Assembly: GCA_015222855.1 (NCBI GenBank)
Contig: JADFWA010000401.1
Span: 1 to 6,466 of the forward strand
Source: Pseudomonadota bacterium
Lineage (GTDB): Bacteria > Desulfobacterota > Syntrophia > Syntrophales > JADFWA01
Direction of reading: 5' to 3'
DNA length: 6,466 nt
Under the pieces are notes generated by a model that was not told the origin of the DNA, did not search any database, and saw only the letters and a program-made list of their open reading frames with translations. Both the position numbers and the translations under genes were made by a program. Shown here piece by piece: positions 1-6,466 of this stretch (positions within the stretch are counted from its first letter, which is position 1; the number at the start of each line of letters is the position of its first letter).

Positions 1-1
1 G

Positions 2-241
2 GAGAAGTGTTACTGGTGTCATCATAGAGTGGACGCCGGTCTAAAACCAGCCTGTGTGCTGGCCTGCCCCACTGGAGCAATAACATTCGGCGATCTTAAC
101 GACCCTCGAAGCGATATTGCCAAGGCCATCGCCAAGAATGCGGTTCAGGTAATAAAGCCTGATATGGGAACCGATCCCCAAACGTTTTACATCGGTCTTG
201 AGCAAAGCGCTGTTGAGGCAAAAAAGATGAAAGAGGAATAG
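2..241 (+). CDS. PsrB/NrfC/QrcC-like 4Fe-4S ferredoxin subunit, C-terminal fragment (5' end outside window)
   Basis: This is the end of an electron-transfer polyferredoxin that would carry electrons between the catalytic-like subunit and the membrane quinone subunit of a molybdoenzyme-type complex. The frame is open from base 2; the GTG at 29 is an internal valine codon, not a start. The visible 79 residues begin with a Cys-x2-Cys pair (codons at 8 and 17), followed after 11 residues by Cys-x3-Cys-Pro (codons at 53 and 65). The stretch DAGLKPAC and the following CPTGAI are hallmarks of the DmsB/PsrB/PhsB/NrfC family, where such cysteines bind two of the cubane clusters. The tail contains TFYIGL, matching the family's usual ending, and then a charged end. 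The remaining cysteines, the start and any signal are upstream. The stop lies 4 bases before the NrfD-like gene, so the two are probably co-translated. Family assignment is firm; the exact partner complex is inferred from neighbours. Confidence 0.9.
   Translation, partial: EKCYWCHHRVDAGLKPACVLACPTGAITFGDLNDPRSDIAKAIAKNAVQVIKPDMGTDPQTFYIGLEQSAVEAKKMKEE
232..236 (+). promoter_or_regulatory. Ribosome binding site for the NrfD-like gene
   Basis: AGAGG lies inside the last codons of the upstream ferredoxin gene, 9 bases before the GTG at 246. It supports the non-ATG start and means translation of the membrane subunit begins while the upstream message is still being read. Confidence 0.6.
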
Positions 242-245
242 TGTC

Positions 246-1142
246 GTGGATACTCAGGTTCTTTACAACATCTTTCAACAGGATGCATTCGGCTTCAACA
301 TCGCCATGTATATCTATCTGACGGGTGTAAGCGCAGGGTCGTTTATCCTGTCCACATTGGCCTATGGTTTCGGCCTGAGCAAGTACAAACCACTCGGCAA
401 GGTGGGCATTGTCGTGGCCACGATAGTTCTCATCATAGCCCCCCTATTTCTTCTCTTCCATGTAGGGATGCCCTACCGCGCTTGGCACCTTTTTATTTAT
501 CTCAACATGGCCTCTCCCATCACCTGGGGTTCATTCCTGCTGATACTCTACCCTATAAATTGTATTATATACGGCTATTTCATGTTTAAGGAAAACATGA
601 AGCTCACCAGGATCTTTGGGCTTATTGGTATCCCCCTTGCTGTATCGGTCCATGGATATACAGGATTCATCCTGGCTTTCGGCAAGGCAAGAGCACTCTG
701 GAATACTGCCCTTATGCCCATTCTCTTCCTCGTCTCAGCCGTTATCTCGGGTATTGCCCTCATGATTCTCATTTTCATCATTAAGGAACGTTTCTTCTCA
801 AAAGATAAAAGGATTGACCGCGAGCTGGTATTTAGCCTTGGCAAACTTCTGGCCTGGATGATCGTCTTCGACCTCTTTCTTGTAGCTTGTGACCTTATAG
901 TCCTTTCCATCTCCCACTCAGACGCTCAAGCAGCCGCCCACCTGCTCCTGCGCGGAGAATTCAGCTTCCTCTTCCTTGTCGTCGAGAATCTGCTGGGCAA
1001 GATCGTGCCCTTCATTCTCCTGGCAGTACCGAGGTTGAGGACAATGACTACAACAATAGTAGCCTCAATCCTGGTAGTCATTGGAATATTTTTCATGAGA
1101 TATGTAGTCGTTTTGGCAGGAGAATTCTTGCCGCTTCTATAA
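246..1142 (+). CDS. NrfD/PsrC-family integral membrane quinone-interacting subunit
   Basis: 298-residue membrane protein of the NrfD/PsrC (PF03916-type) family, which exchanges electrons between the menaquinone pool and a periplasmic iron-sulfur subunit. Roughly eight hydrophobic helices are visible, near residues 15-38, 53-72, 94-114, 122-143, 154-180, 198-220, 238-262 and 268-292. Family signatures include GMPYRAWHL (74-82), the block GYTGFILAFGKARALWNT (137-154) followed by a helix, and an Glu-x4-Gly-x3-Pro element near the seventh helix (E247 to P255). It contains no haem motif. The length fits the short PsrC/NrfD type rather than longer ActC-like proteins. The GTG start follows a good Shine-Dalgarno, and the ORF ends 14 bases before the MopB gene. 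Placement between a polyferredoxin and a Tat-exported MopB protein indicates it is the membrane anchor of that complex. Whether it reduces or oxidises quinone, or moves protons, cannot be read from the sequence. Confidence 0.93.
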   Translation: MDTQVLYNIFQQDAFGFNIAMYIYLTGVSAGSFILSTLAYGFGLSKYKPLGKVGIVVATIVLIIAPLFLLFHVGMPYRAWHLFIYLNMASPITWGSFLLILYPINCIIYGYFMFKENMKLTRIFGLIGIPLAVSVHGYTGFILAFGKARALWNTALMPILFLVSAVISGIALMILIFIIKERFFSKDKRIDRELVFSLGKLLAWMIVFDLFLVACDLIVLSISHSDAQAAAHLLLRGEFSFLFLVVENLLGKIVPFILLAVPRLRTMTTTIVASILVVIGIFFMRYVVVLAGEFLPLL

Positions 1143-1156
1143 AGGTATTTTAAGTT

Positions 1157-3469
1157 ATGTCAAAAAAAAGAATCTCCAGACGAAAGTTCATGAAAACCAG
1201 TATCGTCTGGTTTACAGGAACAGCTGCTGGCCTCGGTTCCTTACAAGGGCAAACCTCCATAGAAAAGACCGGCGTATCCCGAACCTCACTCAAGTCTCTC
1301 CGGGCTATTCCCACGACGTGCGAACAGTGTCCGGCAGGCTGCGGCATCATTGCCTATCTGAACGGGGAGCGGCTCGTCCAACTCCTCGGGAATCCGGACC
1401 ATCCCAATAACCAGGGAGGCATATGTGCCAAGGGTATTGCTGGCCTAAACCTGGTCAACGATCCCGAAAGATTGCTTTATCCGCTGAAGAGAAAAGGACC
1501 GAGAGGTGACGGCCAATGGACTAAAATTACCTGGGACGAAGCGTATTCCACCCTGGCTGCGCGCATAAAGGAGATAATAAGAGACGGCAGGATAAGCGAA
1601 TTAGTGTTTGATAAGGGCCATGACGATCCTTTACTTGATCGATTTATCTTTGCTCTCGGATCGGCTCATACGATCGACAGGCCGGCCTTGAAGAACCTCA
1701 ATCGCGCCACAGCCTTCACATCAATGACAGGATTTCCATCTCTTATCGAGGATGTCGGAAGCAGCCGCTTTATCCTGAACTTCGGCGCTAATCCTTTTGC
1801 TAACCACGACCAGTTCGTAGGAATTGCCCGCCGGCTTATCCATGCCCAGGTCGAGAAGGGGGCAAGACTTATAACATTTGACGTCAGGATGTCCGAGACC
1901 GCGGCCAAGAGCGATGCCTGGTATCCCATTAAAGCAGGAACCGATGGCATCGTTGCTCTGGCTATGGCTAAAATAATCGTGGACAAGGGACTGGCTAACA
2001 AGGATTTTATGGACCGCAAGACCAACTACTCGCTGGCAATGATAAAAAATCATCTATCCCTGTACACTCCCGAGAAAGCAGCCAAAGAGAGTGGTGTAAG
2101 AACAGCGGACATCCAACGACTGGCAATCGAGTTTGCTAAACAGAAGCCTTCTATGGCTTTAATCGGAGGGGGAGTAAGCGATCACAAAAATGGAACCCAG
2201 AATGTAAGGTCTGTAGCCCTCCTGAATTGGCTTGTCGGAAACCTTGAGAAGGAAGGAGGTCTTTTCTATCCTCGATTTCCTGTAAGTCTCCAGTCAAAGA
2301 CGGCTTATTTAAAATCCAGGTTAAATTCAAGTAATAATATTAAAGGAATAGTAGAATTAAAAGAGACCAATACCCGAATTAACACCTATTTCGCCTATCT
2401 CTCCAATCCTGCCTATGAAGATCCTGACTGTGGATCAACTGTAGGTTTACTAAAAGACGAGAAAACTGTGCCCTTCCTGGTGGTGATGGATACCCATCTA
2501 ACAGAAACAGCCATGATGGCTGACATGGTTCTTCCTGCGGCAACTTATCTGGAGGGATGGGGAGTAAGCAGTGCTCCATCACTGGATAAGGTTCCAATCT
2601 TGAATCTAAGACAGCCAGTTGTATCCATGCTAAGCACTGCCAAAGTTTTAAGGTCTCCAACCTTTGAGGTGGGCAAGCTCCTGGAACCAATGTTCCTGCC
2701 CAGGGGCGAGGCCGAAGAGGTGGGGAACGTGTGTCTGGAGCTGGCTCGAAGAATAAAAGGCCATGTTGGCAAAAATCTTCCTTATAAGGATACGCATGAT
2801 TATATAACGAGAGTAATCTCTTCAATCCCAGGTATAAAGAAGGAGGGCGGTCTTAAAAATTTGAAGAGGCAGGGCCTGTGGGTCGACAAGGCTTCTAAAT
2901 CGGGCGGTTACCGATACAGCCGCAAGAAAGAGCTGCCTGCCTTAGGCCAGAAGGTGGAGATCTATTCCAACACCTTGAAGCAGAATGGCCATTCCCCTTT
3001 ACCAGAGTATCAACCTCTAACCGTGCCTAAAAAGAAAAAGGATGAGTTTATTCTCACCACCTTCAAATCCAATCTCTGGGCCAAAGGAACAGCCAACAGT
3101 AAATGGGCACGGGAGATACTCCATGAAAACCGCTTGTGGATTAACAAAGATGCAGCACACAGGTTAGGTATCAAGAATGGGGAAAGAGTTCGAGTTACCT
3201 CCTCTGTGGGGTCTTTAATCTCCCGCGTTCTAACAACTCACCGAATTCACCCCGAGTCTGTCGCCATTGCTGAAGGTTTAGGCCATTCTGCAGTAGGAAA
3301 TGTAGCCAAGGCCAGGCGATTCAGGAGCAACGACCTGGATACAAATCTCATCTGGTGGGGTAGAAAAGGAAATGGTATGAATCCAAACGAGATCATTGAA
3401 AGACGAGTGGATCCCATGGGTGGGGGGCTTGGATTGAAGGATACCAGAGTTCGTATCGAGAAAATATGA
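1157..3469 (+). CDS. Tat-exported molybdopterin-oxidoreductase-family subunit (PsrA/PhsA/QrcB-like) without an apparent Mo-ligand cysteine
   Basis: 770-residue protein of the DMSO reductase/MopB superfamily. The N-terminus has a twin-arginine signal (SRRKFMK, residues 7-13) followed by a hydrophobic stretch to about residue 30, so the folded protein should be exported to the periplasm. C55-x2-C58-x3-C62-x27-C90 followed by AKG is the usual [4Fe-4S] motif with its conserved lysine (K92). The pterin-binding core is recognisable: LNFGANPFANHDQ (207-219), DVRMSETAAKSDAW (242-255), PIKAGTDG (257-264) and VLPAATYLEGWG (458-469). A C-terminal dinucleotide-binding domain spans about 630-720 (WINKDAAHRLGIKNGERVRV). 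The segment after FALGS (165-169), where PsrA/PhsA-type enzymes have the Cys ligand to Mo, has no Cys; the whole protein has only two cysteines beyond the cluster motif (C425 and C526). Loss of the ligand recalls QrcB, which lacks Mo, though arsenite oxidase binds Mo without a protein ligand. A weak AAAGG precedes the ATG. No substrate can be named. Confidence 0.92.
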   Translation: MSKKRISRRKFMKTSIVWFTGTAAGLGSLQGQTSIEKTGVSRTSLKSLRAIPTTCEQCPAGCGIIAYLNGERLVQLLGNPDHPNNQGGICAKGIAGLNLVNDPERLLYPLKRKGPRGDGQWTKITWDEAYSTLAARIKEIIRDGRISELVFDKGHDDPLLDRFIFALGSAHTIDRPALKNLNRATAFTSMTGFPSLIEDVGSSRFILNFGANPFANHDQFVGIARRLIHAQVEKGARLITFDVRMSETAAKSDAWYPIKAGTDGIVALAMAKIIVDKGLANKDFMDRKTNYSLAMIKNHLSLYTPEKAAKESGVRTADIQRLAIEFAKQKPSMALIGGGVSDHKNGTQNVRSVALLNWLVGNLEKEGGLFYPRFPVSLQSKTAYLKSRLNSSNNIKGIVELKETNTRINTYFAYLSNPAYEDPDCGSTVGLLKDEKTVPFLVVMDTHLTETAMMADMVLPAATYLEGWGVSSAPSLDKVPILNLRQPVVSMLSTAKVLRSPTFEVGKLLEPMFLPRGEAEEVGNVCLELARRIKGHVGKNLPYKDTHDYITRVISSIPGIKKEGGLKNLKRQGLWVDKASKSGGYRYSRKKELPALGQKVEIYSNTLKQNGHSPLPEYQPLTVPKKKKDEFILTTFKSNLWAKGTANSKWAREILHENRLWINKDAAHRLGIKNGERVRVTSSVGSLISRVLTTHRIHPESVAIAEGLGHSAVGNVAKARRFRSNDLDTNLIWWGRKGNGMNPNEIIERRVDPMGGGLGLKDTRVRIEKI

Positions 3470-3482
3470 TGCATCGAAAAAC

Positions 3483-3487
3483 GGAGG
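3483..3487 (+). promoter_or_regulatory. Shine-Dalgarno (GGAGG) deciding the start of the beta-propeller gene
   Basis: GGAGG ends 1 base before the ATG at 3489 but 10 bases before the in-frame ATG at 3498. The first spacing is too short for normal initiation, so the second ATG is favoured. The sequence from 3498 also encodes a standard signal peptide beginning Met-Ile-Lys-Lys. Confidence 0.6.
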
Positions 3488-3497
3488 CATGAAAGAG

Positions 3498-4781
3498 ATG
3501 ATTAAAAAATGCATTCAAATCGCCGCCATTGTTTCTTTCTTTTGGATCTCCATATCGCCACTGAATGCCAAGGAGGCACCCAACCCAGCTGAAATAACAA
3601 GGTTAACCTATTCAGGCAATAATATTGTGCATTATCCATGCTTGAGCGATGACGGCCGTTGGATGCTCTATACGATTGAGATCAAAGACGAAGAAGAAAC
3701 GATAAAGGCAGTAAAGGTAATGAATGTTGGAGACGGAAAAGAAAGAGAACTCTTCCGCGACGGAGAAAAAAAGGCTCGAGCCCCATTTGAGGATATATCC
3801 CTCCTTGTTGGCTCAAAACCACCTGTCTTGAGTGGAAACGGACGTGTGGCTGTATTTTCCTTGAGTTTAGGTGAGCCGGCGAATATCCTTGACCACTATT
3901 TAGCAGTGGTCAACACTGACGGCACCAATTTCCGGATCATCCTCTTCCCTATCAAAGCCCTGGAAGGAAAAGACTTAAAATCACTCGAATTTACTGGTGG
4001 TGATTGGGAACGAGTTTCTAATTACGCAGTGAGCAGTGATGGGAAGCGTATTGCCTGTATGCTCAAGGGACATCTGGGGCCAAGAAGATATGGCAACGCG
4101 GGTGGAATAGTTCTCCTGGATGTATCAACCAAAAAACAGAGAACTATCCTTGCCCCTGATTTCGAGGGGAACGAATGGAAATGGCCTTCATTTCCTCGCC
4201 GTCCGCTTATCGGTGGAGGATGGGCGTTTGCCTTGAGCGGAAACGGCCAAAAGATAGTGTTCGGAGCGCAGTCTTCTACAGAAAAAATTGATTATGATCT
4301 TTATGTTGTGAATTGGGATGGAAAAGAAATGAGGAGGATAACCGACTTCCACGACCGCTGGTTCAGTCTGGCCGATATAAGTCGCGGTGGAGAGAAAATT
4401 GTTTTCTTCTATAACGGAAGAAAAAAACAAGGCATGGGGACATATACCGTGAATGGCAACGGGAAAGAGCTGAAGTATATCAAGTCCAGGCTTGCACCCA
4501 GAGTAGAGCTTTTCGACATGTCAGGAGACGGTCAATACATTCTCTTTAAGCATATTTATAAAGGAATGATCCTTAATCTTAACACCGGCCTGGAGATGGT
4601 GGCCTTTGATGAGAGTACTCCTGGTTATGCCAAAGGTCTAACGCCTATGGACTTTCCCCGTATTCCAGCCTTCTGGAGTCCAAAGATTATGAGCCTTAAG
4701 GCAGACAGGGCACTGCTCGTCGGTCCTCCTCAAGGCAAGGAAACTCCTGAGATATACATGTTAAGTATTGATGTGAAATAA
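3498..4781 (+). CDS. Exported TolB/PD40-like beta-propeller protein of unknown function
   Basis: 427 residues from the ATG at 3498 (430 if the ATG at 3489 is used). The N-terminus is a Sec signal: Lys-Lys, a hydrophobic core at about residues 6-19 and a likely cleavage after LNA at 22-24. There is no lipobox and no later membrane helix, so a soluble periplasmic protein is expected. The mature part holds six spaced repeats of the type Ser-x-(Asp/Asn/Gly)-Gly-(Lys/Arg/Gln/Glu)-x3-(Phe/Tyr), at about 50-58, 112-120, 179-186, 247-255, 295-304 and 342-350. This is the TolB/PD40 (WD40-like) pattern, and six repeats suggest a six-bladed propeller. No haem motif, catalytic triad or metal site is evident. 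It lies between the MopB gene and the hexahaem cytochrome gene, 3 bases before the latter, so it is probably made with the complex. It may be an accessory docking or assembly subunit, but that is a guess from position. A peptidase-type propeller is not supported because no hydrolase domain follows. Confidence 0.85.
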   Translation: MIKKCIQIAAIVSFFWISISPLNAKEAPNPAEITRLTYSGNNIVHYPCLSDDGRWMLYTIEIKDEEETIKAVKVMNVGDGKERELFRDGEKKARAPFEDISLLVGSKPPVLSGNGRVAVFSLSLGEPANILDHYLAVVNTDGTNFRIILFPIKALEGKDLKSLEFTGGDWERVSNYAVSSDGKRIACMLKGHLGPRRYGNAGGIVLLDVSTKKQRTILAPDFEGNEWKWPSFPRRPLIGGGWAFALSGNGQKIVFGAQSSTEKIDYDLYVVNWDGKEMRRITDFHDRWFSLADISRGGEKIVFFYNGRKKQGMGTYTVNGNGKELKYIKSRLAPRVELFDMSGDGQYILFKHIYKGMILNLNTGLEMVAFDESTPGYAKGLTPMDFPRIPAFWSPKIMSLKADRALLVGPPQGKETPEIYMLSIDVK

Positions 4782-4784
4782 ATA

Positions 4785-5375
4785 ATGTCTTCTCCGAAAT
4801 ATAAGAAGCAATTTAGGATAATAGCCAGCCTTATCGTACTCGTCATTATAATCGGTGGAGGCGGTGTTGCTTCCTACCTTGTTCGCTACTCAGCAACAAA
4901 CGAACTTATCTGCAGACAGTGCCATCCCGAGATTTCAGAGCTGTGGAGAAAGTCCAAAGGACATCCAGCGGATCAAACAAGATGTTACGAATGTCACTCT
5001 CGAGGGCTTGAATTAACTCCCAAGGACTGGAATGCTATAAAACATGCGCGGGATCAGTTTGTTCCCCCCGAATATCTTGCTGACGACGAACTGACTTCCC
5101 AGAGGTGTTTAGAGTGCCACAGAGATGTACTCAATCTGGGATATAAGGACATAAAGAAGATCATAAAATTCAATCACCGAATTCACTATGGAGAGGGTCT
5201 GGATTGCGTGGATTGTCACCGGCAAGCCGGGCATGAATATATGACAGGCAGTTCCAATCGTCCCTCGGTTACGGAATGCCTCGAGTGTCATCTTAGGGAA
5301 TTTGAAGGACCACCCAAGAACCAGAAATGCCTTAATTGCCACGAAGTTATGCTGGCACCTGGCAAGTCCAACTAA
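4785..5375 (+). CDS. Membrane-anchored hexahaem c-type cytochrome (QrcA-like)
   Basis: 196-residue cytochrome with six CxxCH haem c sites, at residues 43-47, 67-71, 108-112, 141-145, 165-169 and 182-186. A basic N-terminus is followed by one hydrophobic helix at about 11-31 with no clear cleavage site, so the protein is probably held in the inner membrane with its haems in the periplasm. The first part, CRQCH then a Trp-x4-Gly-His and the second CxxCH, resembles the start of NapC/NrfH-type cytochromes. The region NHRIHYGEGLDCVDCH (130-145) is typical of multihaem c proteins. Histidines outside the motifs are H60, H87, H131, H134 and H150, five for six haems. An anchored hexahaem cytochrome beside MopB, FeS and NrfD subunits matches QrcA of the Qrc complex. 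The ATG lies 3 bases after the propeller stop without a clear Shine-Dalgarno, suggesting coupled translation. Haem count is certain; the QrcA likeness is inferred. Confidence 0.95.
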   Translation: MSSPKYKKQFRIIASLIVLVIIIGGGGVASYLVRYSATNELICRQCHPEISELWRKSKGHPADQTRCYECHSRGLELTPKDWNAIKHARDQFVPPEYLADDELTSQRCLECHRDVLNLGYKDIKKIIKFNHRIHYGEGLDCVDCHRQAGHEYMTGSSNRPSVTECLECHLREFEGPPKNQKCLNCHEVMLAPGKSN

Positions 5376-5376
5376 T

Positions 5377-6466
5377 ATGATTAAAGCATTCGACATATTC
5401 TTTATTCTCTTAGCCCTTGTGATCTTTTTTTGGGGTATGAATAAACGCTTCCGGTTGTGGCGCATCGGCAGAGATGACAATCGGTCCGACAGAATGTGGT
5501 TGAGGTTAAAATCCCTTTTACAGGAGGGAATCGCCCATCGGAGGATTTTACAAGACCGATATCCAGGTTTCATACATCTTCTTGTGTTCATCGGCTTTAT
5601 GGTTCCATTTATAGTTATTTTAATAACCCAGTTTGTGTTCACTTTGCCCGTCTCGATTTCCAGAATCATATCCCTTACCCTAGATATAATCGCCCTGGCC
5701 GCGATCGTGTCCTTACTCCTGGCCATTTATCGTCGTTACATAACTCGTCCTTCAAGGCTGGATAATCGGGCTGATGATTTTATTGCCCTTCTCCTCATCC
5801 TGTTTATCCTTTTGACTGGATTACTCCTCGAAGGCCTACGGTTATCTGTGATTGGAAGAGACACTCAGGCATTGGCACCTGTAGGGAAAGCATTAGCTTA
5901 TTTTATTAACATGACAGGTCTAGAAACCGCCACCAAAAGCTTTCTGGCCATGGTTTTCTTCAGGATTCACTTTTTTCTCGTCCTGGGAATCACCGCCTAT
6001 ATTCCCTTCTCCAACCTATTCCATATAATAAGCTCTCCGCTAAATATGATTTATCGTTCTCTTGAGCCTAAGGGTATTCTCTCTCATCTAGACCTGGAGG
6101 ATGAGGAAGCAGAGAGTTTTGGGATAGCCAGGATTGAGGAGTTTAGCTGGAAGCATCTTATGGACCTGGATGCCTGTATGCGATGCGGCCGGTGTCAAGA
6201 TCACTGCCCAGCCTACTTAACCGAAAAACCTCTTTCTCCAAAGAAAGTCATAAATGATTTGAAAGATCATTTACACATGAGGGCTCCGCAGGTCATCAAG
6301 GCTAAGGCCAAAGGGGGTGACCCGGAAGAGGCCCCTCCTCTCACCGGGAGTGTCATCAAAGAAGATGAGCTCTGGACCTGTACAACCTGCCGTCCTTGTA
6401 TGGACCACTGCCCTGTCTTCATCGAACATGTGGACAAAATAGTGGATATGAGACGCTATCAAGTAC
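5377..6466 (+). CDS. NarI-like cytochrome b fused to Hdr-type 4Fe-4S dicluster oxidoreductase, 3'-truncated by window end
   Basis: 363 codons are visible from an ATG 1 base after the cytochrome stop, with no stop codon before the window end. Five hydrophobic helices lie at about 3-22, 64-88, 93-120, 132-155 and 189-212. Histidines H67 (second helix), H198 (fifth helix) and H216 (just after it) are candidate haem b ligands, as in nitrate reductase gamma subunits. Basic residues in the loops after helices 1, 3 and 5 predict the NarI topology, with the C-terminal domain in the cytoplasm. That domain has C267-x2-C270-x2-C273-x3-C277-Pro and C335-x2-C338-x2-C341-x3-C345-Pro, two [4Fe-4S] motifs as in HdrC/GlpC/DsrK-type proteins. 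The phrase EKPLSPKKVINDLKDHL (283-299) is typical of the membrane Fe-S oxidoreductases often found near electron-transfer flavoprotein genes. CCG domains, expected further on, lie outside the window. It could exchange electrons between a cytoplasmic partner and menaquinone. The partner is unknown. Confidence 0.9.
   Translation, partial: MIKAFDIFFILLALVIFFWGMNKRFRLWRIGRDDNRSDRMWLRLKSLLQEGIAHRRILQDRYPGFIHLLVFIGFMVPFIVILITQFVFTLPVSISRIISLTLDIIALAAIVSLLLAIYRRYITRPSRLDNRADDFIALLLILFILLTGLLLEGLRLSVIGRDTQALAPVGKALAYFINMTGLETATKSFLAMVFFRIHFFLVLGITAYIPFSNLFHIISSPLNMIYRSLEPKGILSHLDLEDEEAESFGIARIEEFSWKHLMDLDACMRCGRCQDHCPAYLTEKPLSPKKVINDLKDHLHMRAPQVIKAKAKGGDPEEAPPLTGSVIKEDELWTCTTCRPCMDHCPVFIEHVDKIVDMRRYQV

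Noticed and set aside
29..241. A separate 70-residue gene starting at GTG 29
   Set aside because: The frame is open upstream to the window edge and the upstream codons carry the Cys-x2-Cys pair of the same ferredoxin motif, so the GTG is internal.
2379..2825. Minus-strand open frame of 148 codons inside the MopB gene
   Set aside because: It is fully contained in a conserved coding sequence, is Pro- and Leu-rich without a domain, and has no sign of its own start signals.
1157..3469. Naming the complex a thiosulfate or polysulfide reductase
   Set aside because: The general subunit types fit, but the MopB protein lacks the Mo-ligand cysteine of those enzymes and the operon carries a hexahaem cytochrome, so a sulfur-reductase substrate assignment is not justified.
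3468..3475. Perfect 8-base palindrome GATGCATC at the MopB stop codon
   Set aside because: It has no loop, no T-run and no second copy, so neither a terminator nor an operator can be supported; eight-base palindromes are expected by chance in a window of this size.
3498..3600. Lipoprotein signal in the propeller protein
   Set aside because: The only Cys in the signal region is residue 5, before the hydrophobic core, so there is no lipobox; an Ala-type signal peptidase I site fits better.
5109..5726. Long minus-strand open frame of 205 codons opposite the cytochrome and the Hdr-like gene
   Set aside because: It lies opposite two well-supported genes with clear motifs, spans their junction, and its product has no recognisable domain. 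It is best explained as an antisense shadow.
5496..5765. Plus-strand 89-codon frame
   Set aside because: It overlaps, in another frame, the membrane region of the NarI/Hdr fusion, whose frame is open from 5377 to the end and carries clear cluster motifs.

Overview
The window is one stretch of tightly packed plus-strand genes, probably a single operon, coding for a membrane-bound respiratory or electron-transfer system. Both ends are cut: the first gene lacks its 5' part and the last lacks its 3' part. The five gene junctions are 4, 14, 28 (19 if the upstream start of the propeller gene is used), 3 and 1 bases. No promoter, terminator, RNA gene, repeat, mobile element or CRISPR array could be supported.

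Layout: (1) 2-241, C-terminal end of a PsrB/NrfC/QrcC-type polyferredoxin subunit; (2) 246-1142, an eight-helix NrfD/PsrC-type quinone-interacting membrane subunit; (3) 1157-3469, a Tat-exported member of the molybdopterin oxidoreductase superfamily, which keeps its N-terminal [4Fe-4S] motif but has no Cys where related enzymes bind molybdenum; (4) 3498-4781, a Sec-exported TolB/PD40-type beta-propeller of unknown function; (5) 4785-5375, a membrane-anchored hexahaem cytochrome c; (6) 5377 to the window end, a NarI-like cytochrome b fused to a dicluster iron-sulfur domain of the heterodisulfide-reductase (HdrD/GlpC/TmcB) kind.

Together, the catalytic-like subunit, polyferredoxin, NrfD protein and anchored hexahaem cytochrome have the parts list of the Qrc complex (periplasmic cytochrome c3:menaquinone oxidoreductase) of sulfate reducers, a relative of polysulfide reductase and alternative complex III. 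The gene order differs (FeS-NrfD-MopB-propeller-cytochrome), the NrfD protein is short and PsrC-like, and the propeller is not part of the known complexes as I know them. The last gene adds a second membrane module whose predicted topology puts its iron-sulfur domain in the cytoplasm. The operon could therefore connect a cytoplasmic donor or acceptor, the menaquinone pool and a periplasmic haem chain. That route is an inference.

Organism: multihaem c-type cytochromes, the Tat-exported MopB/NrfD set, an Hdr-type membrane oxidoreductase and middling GC suggest a Gram-negative anaerobe, most plausibly a sulfate-reducing, metal-reducing or syntrophic Desulfobacterota-like bacterium. Nothing here fixes the taxon; Nitrospirota or other anaerobic phyla are possible.
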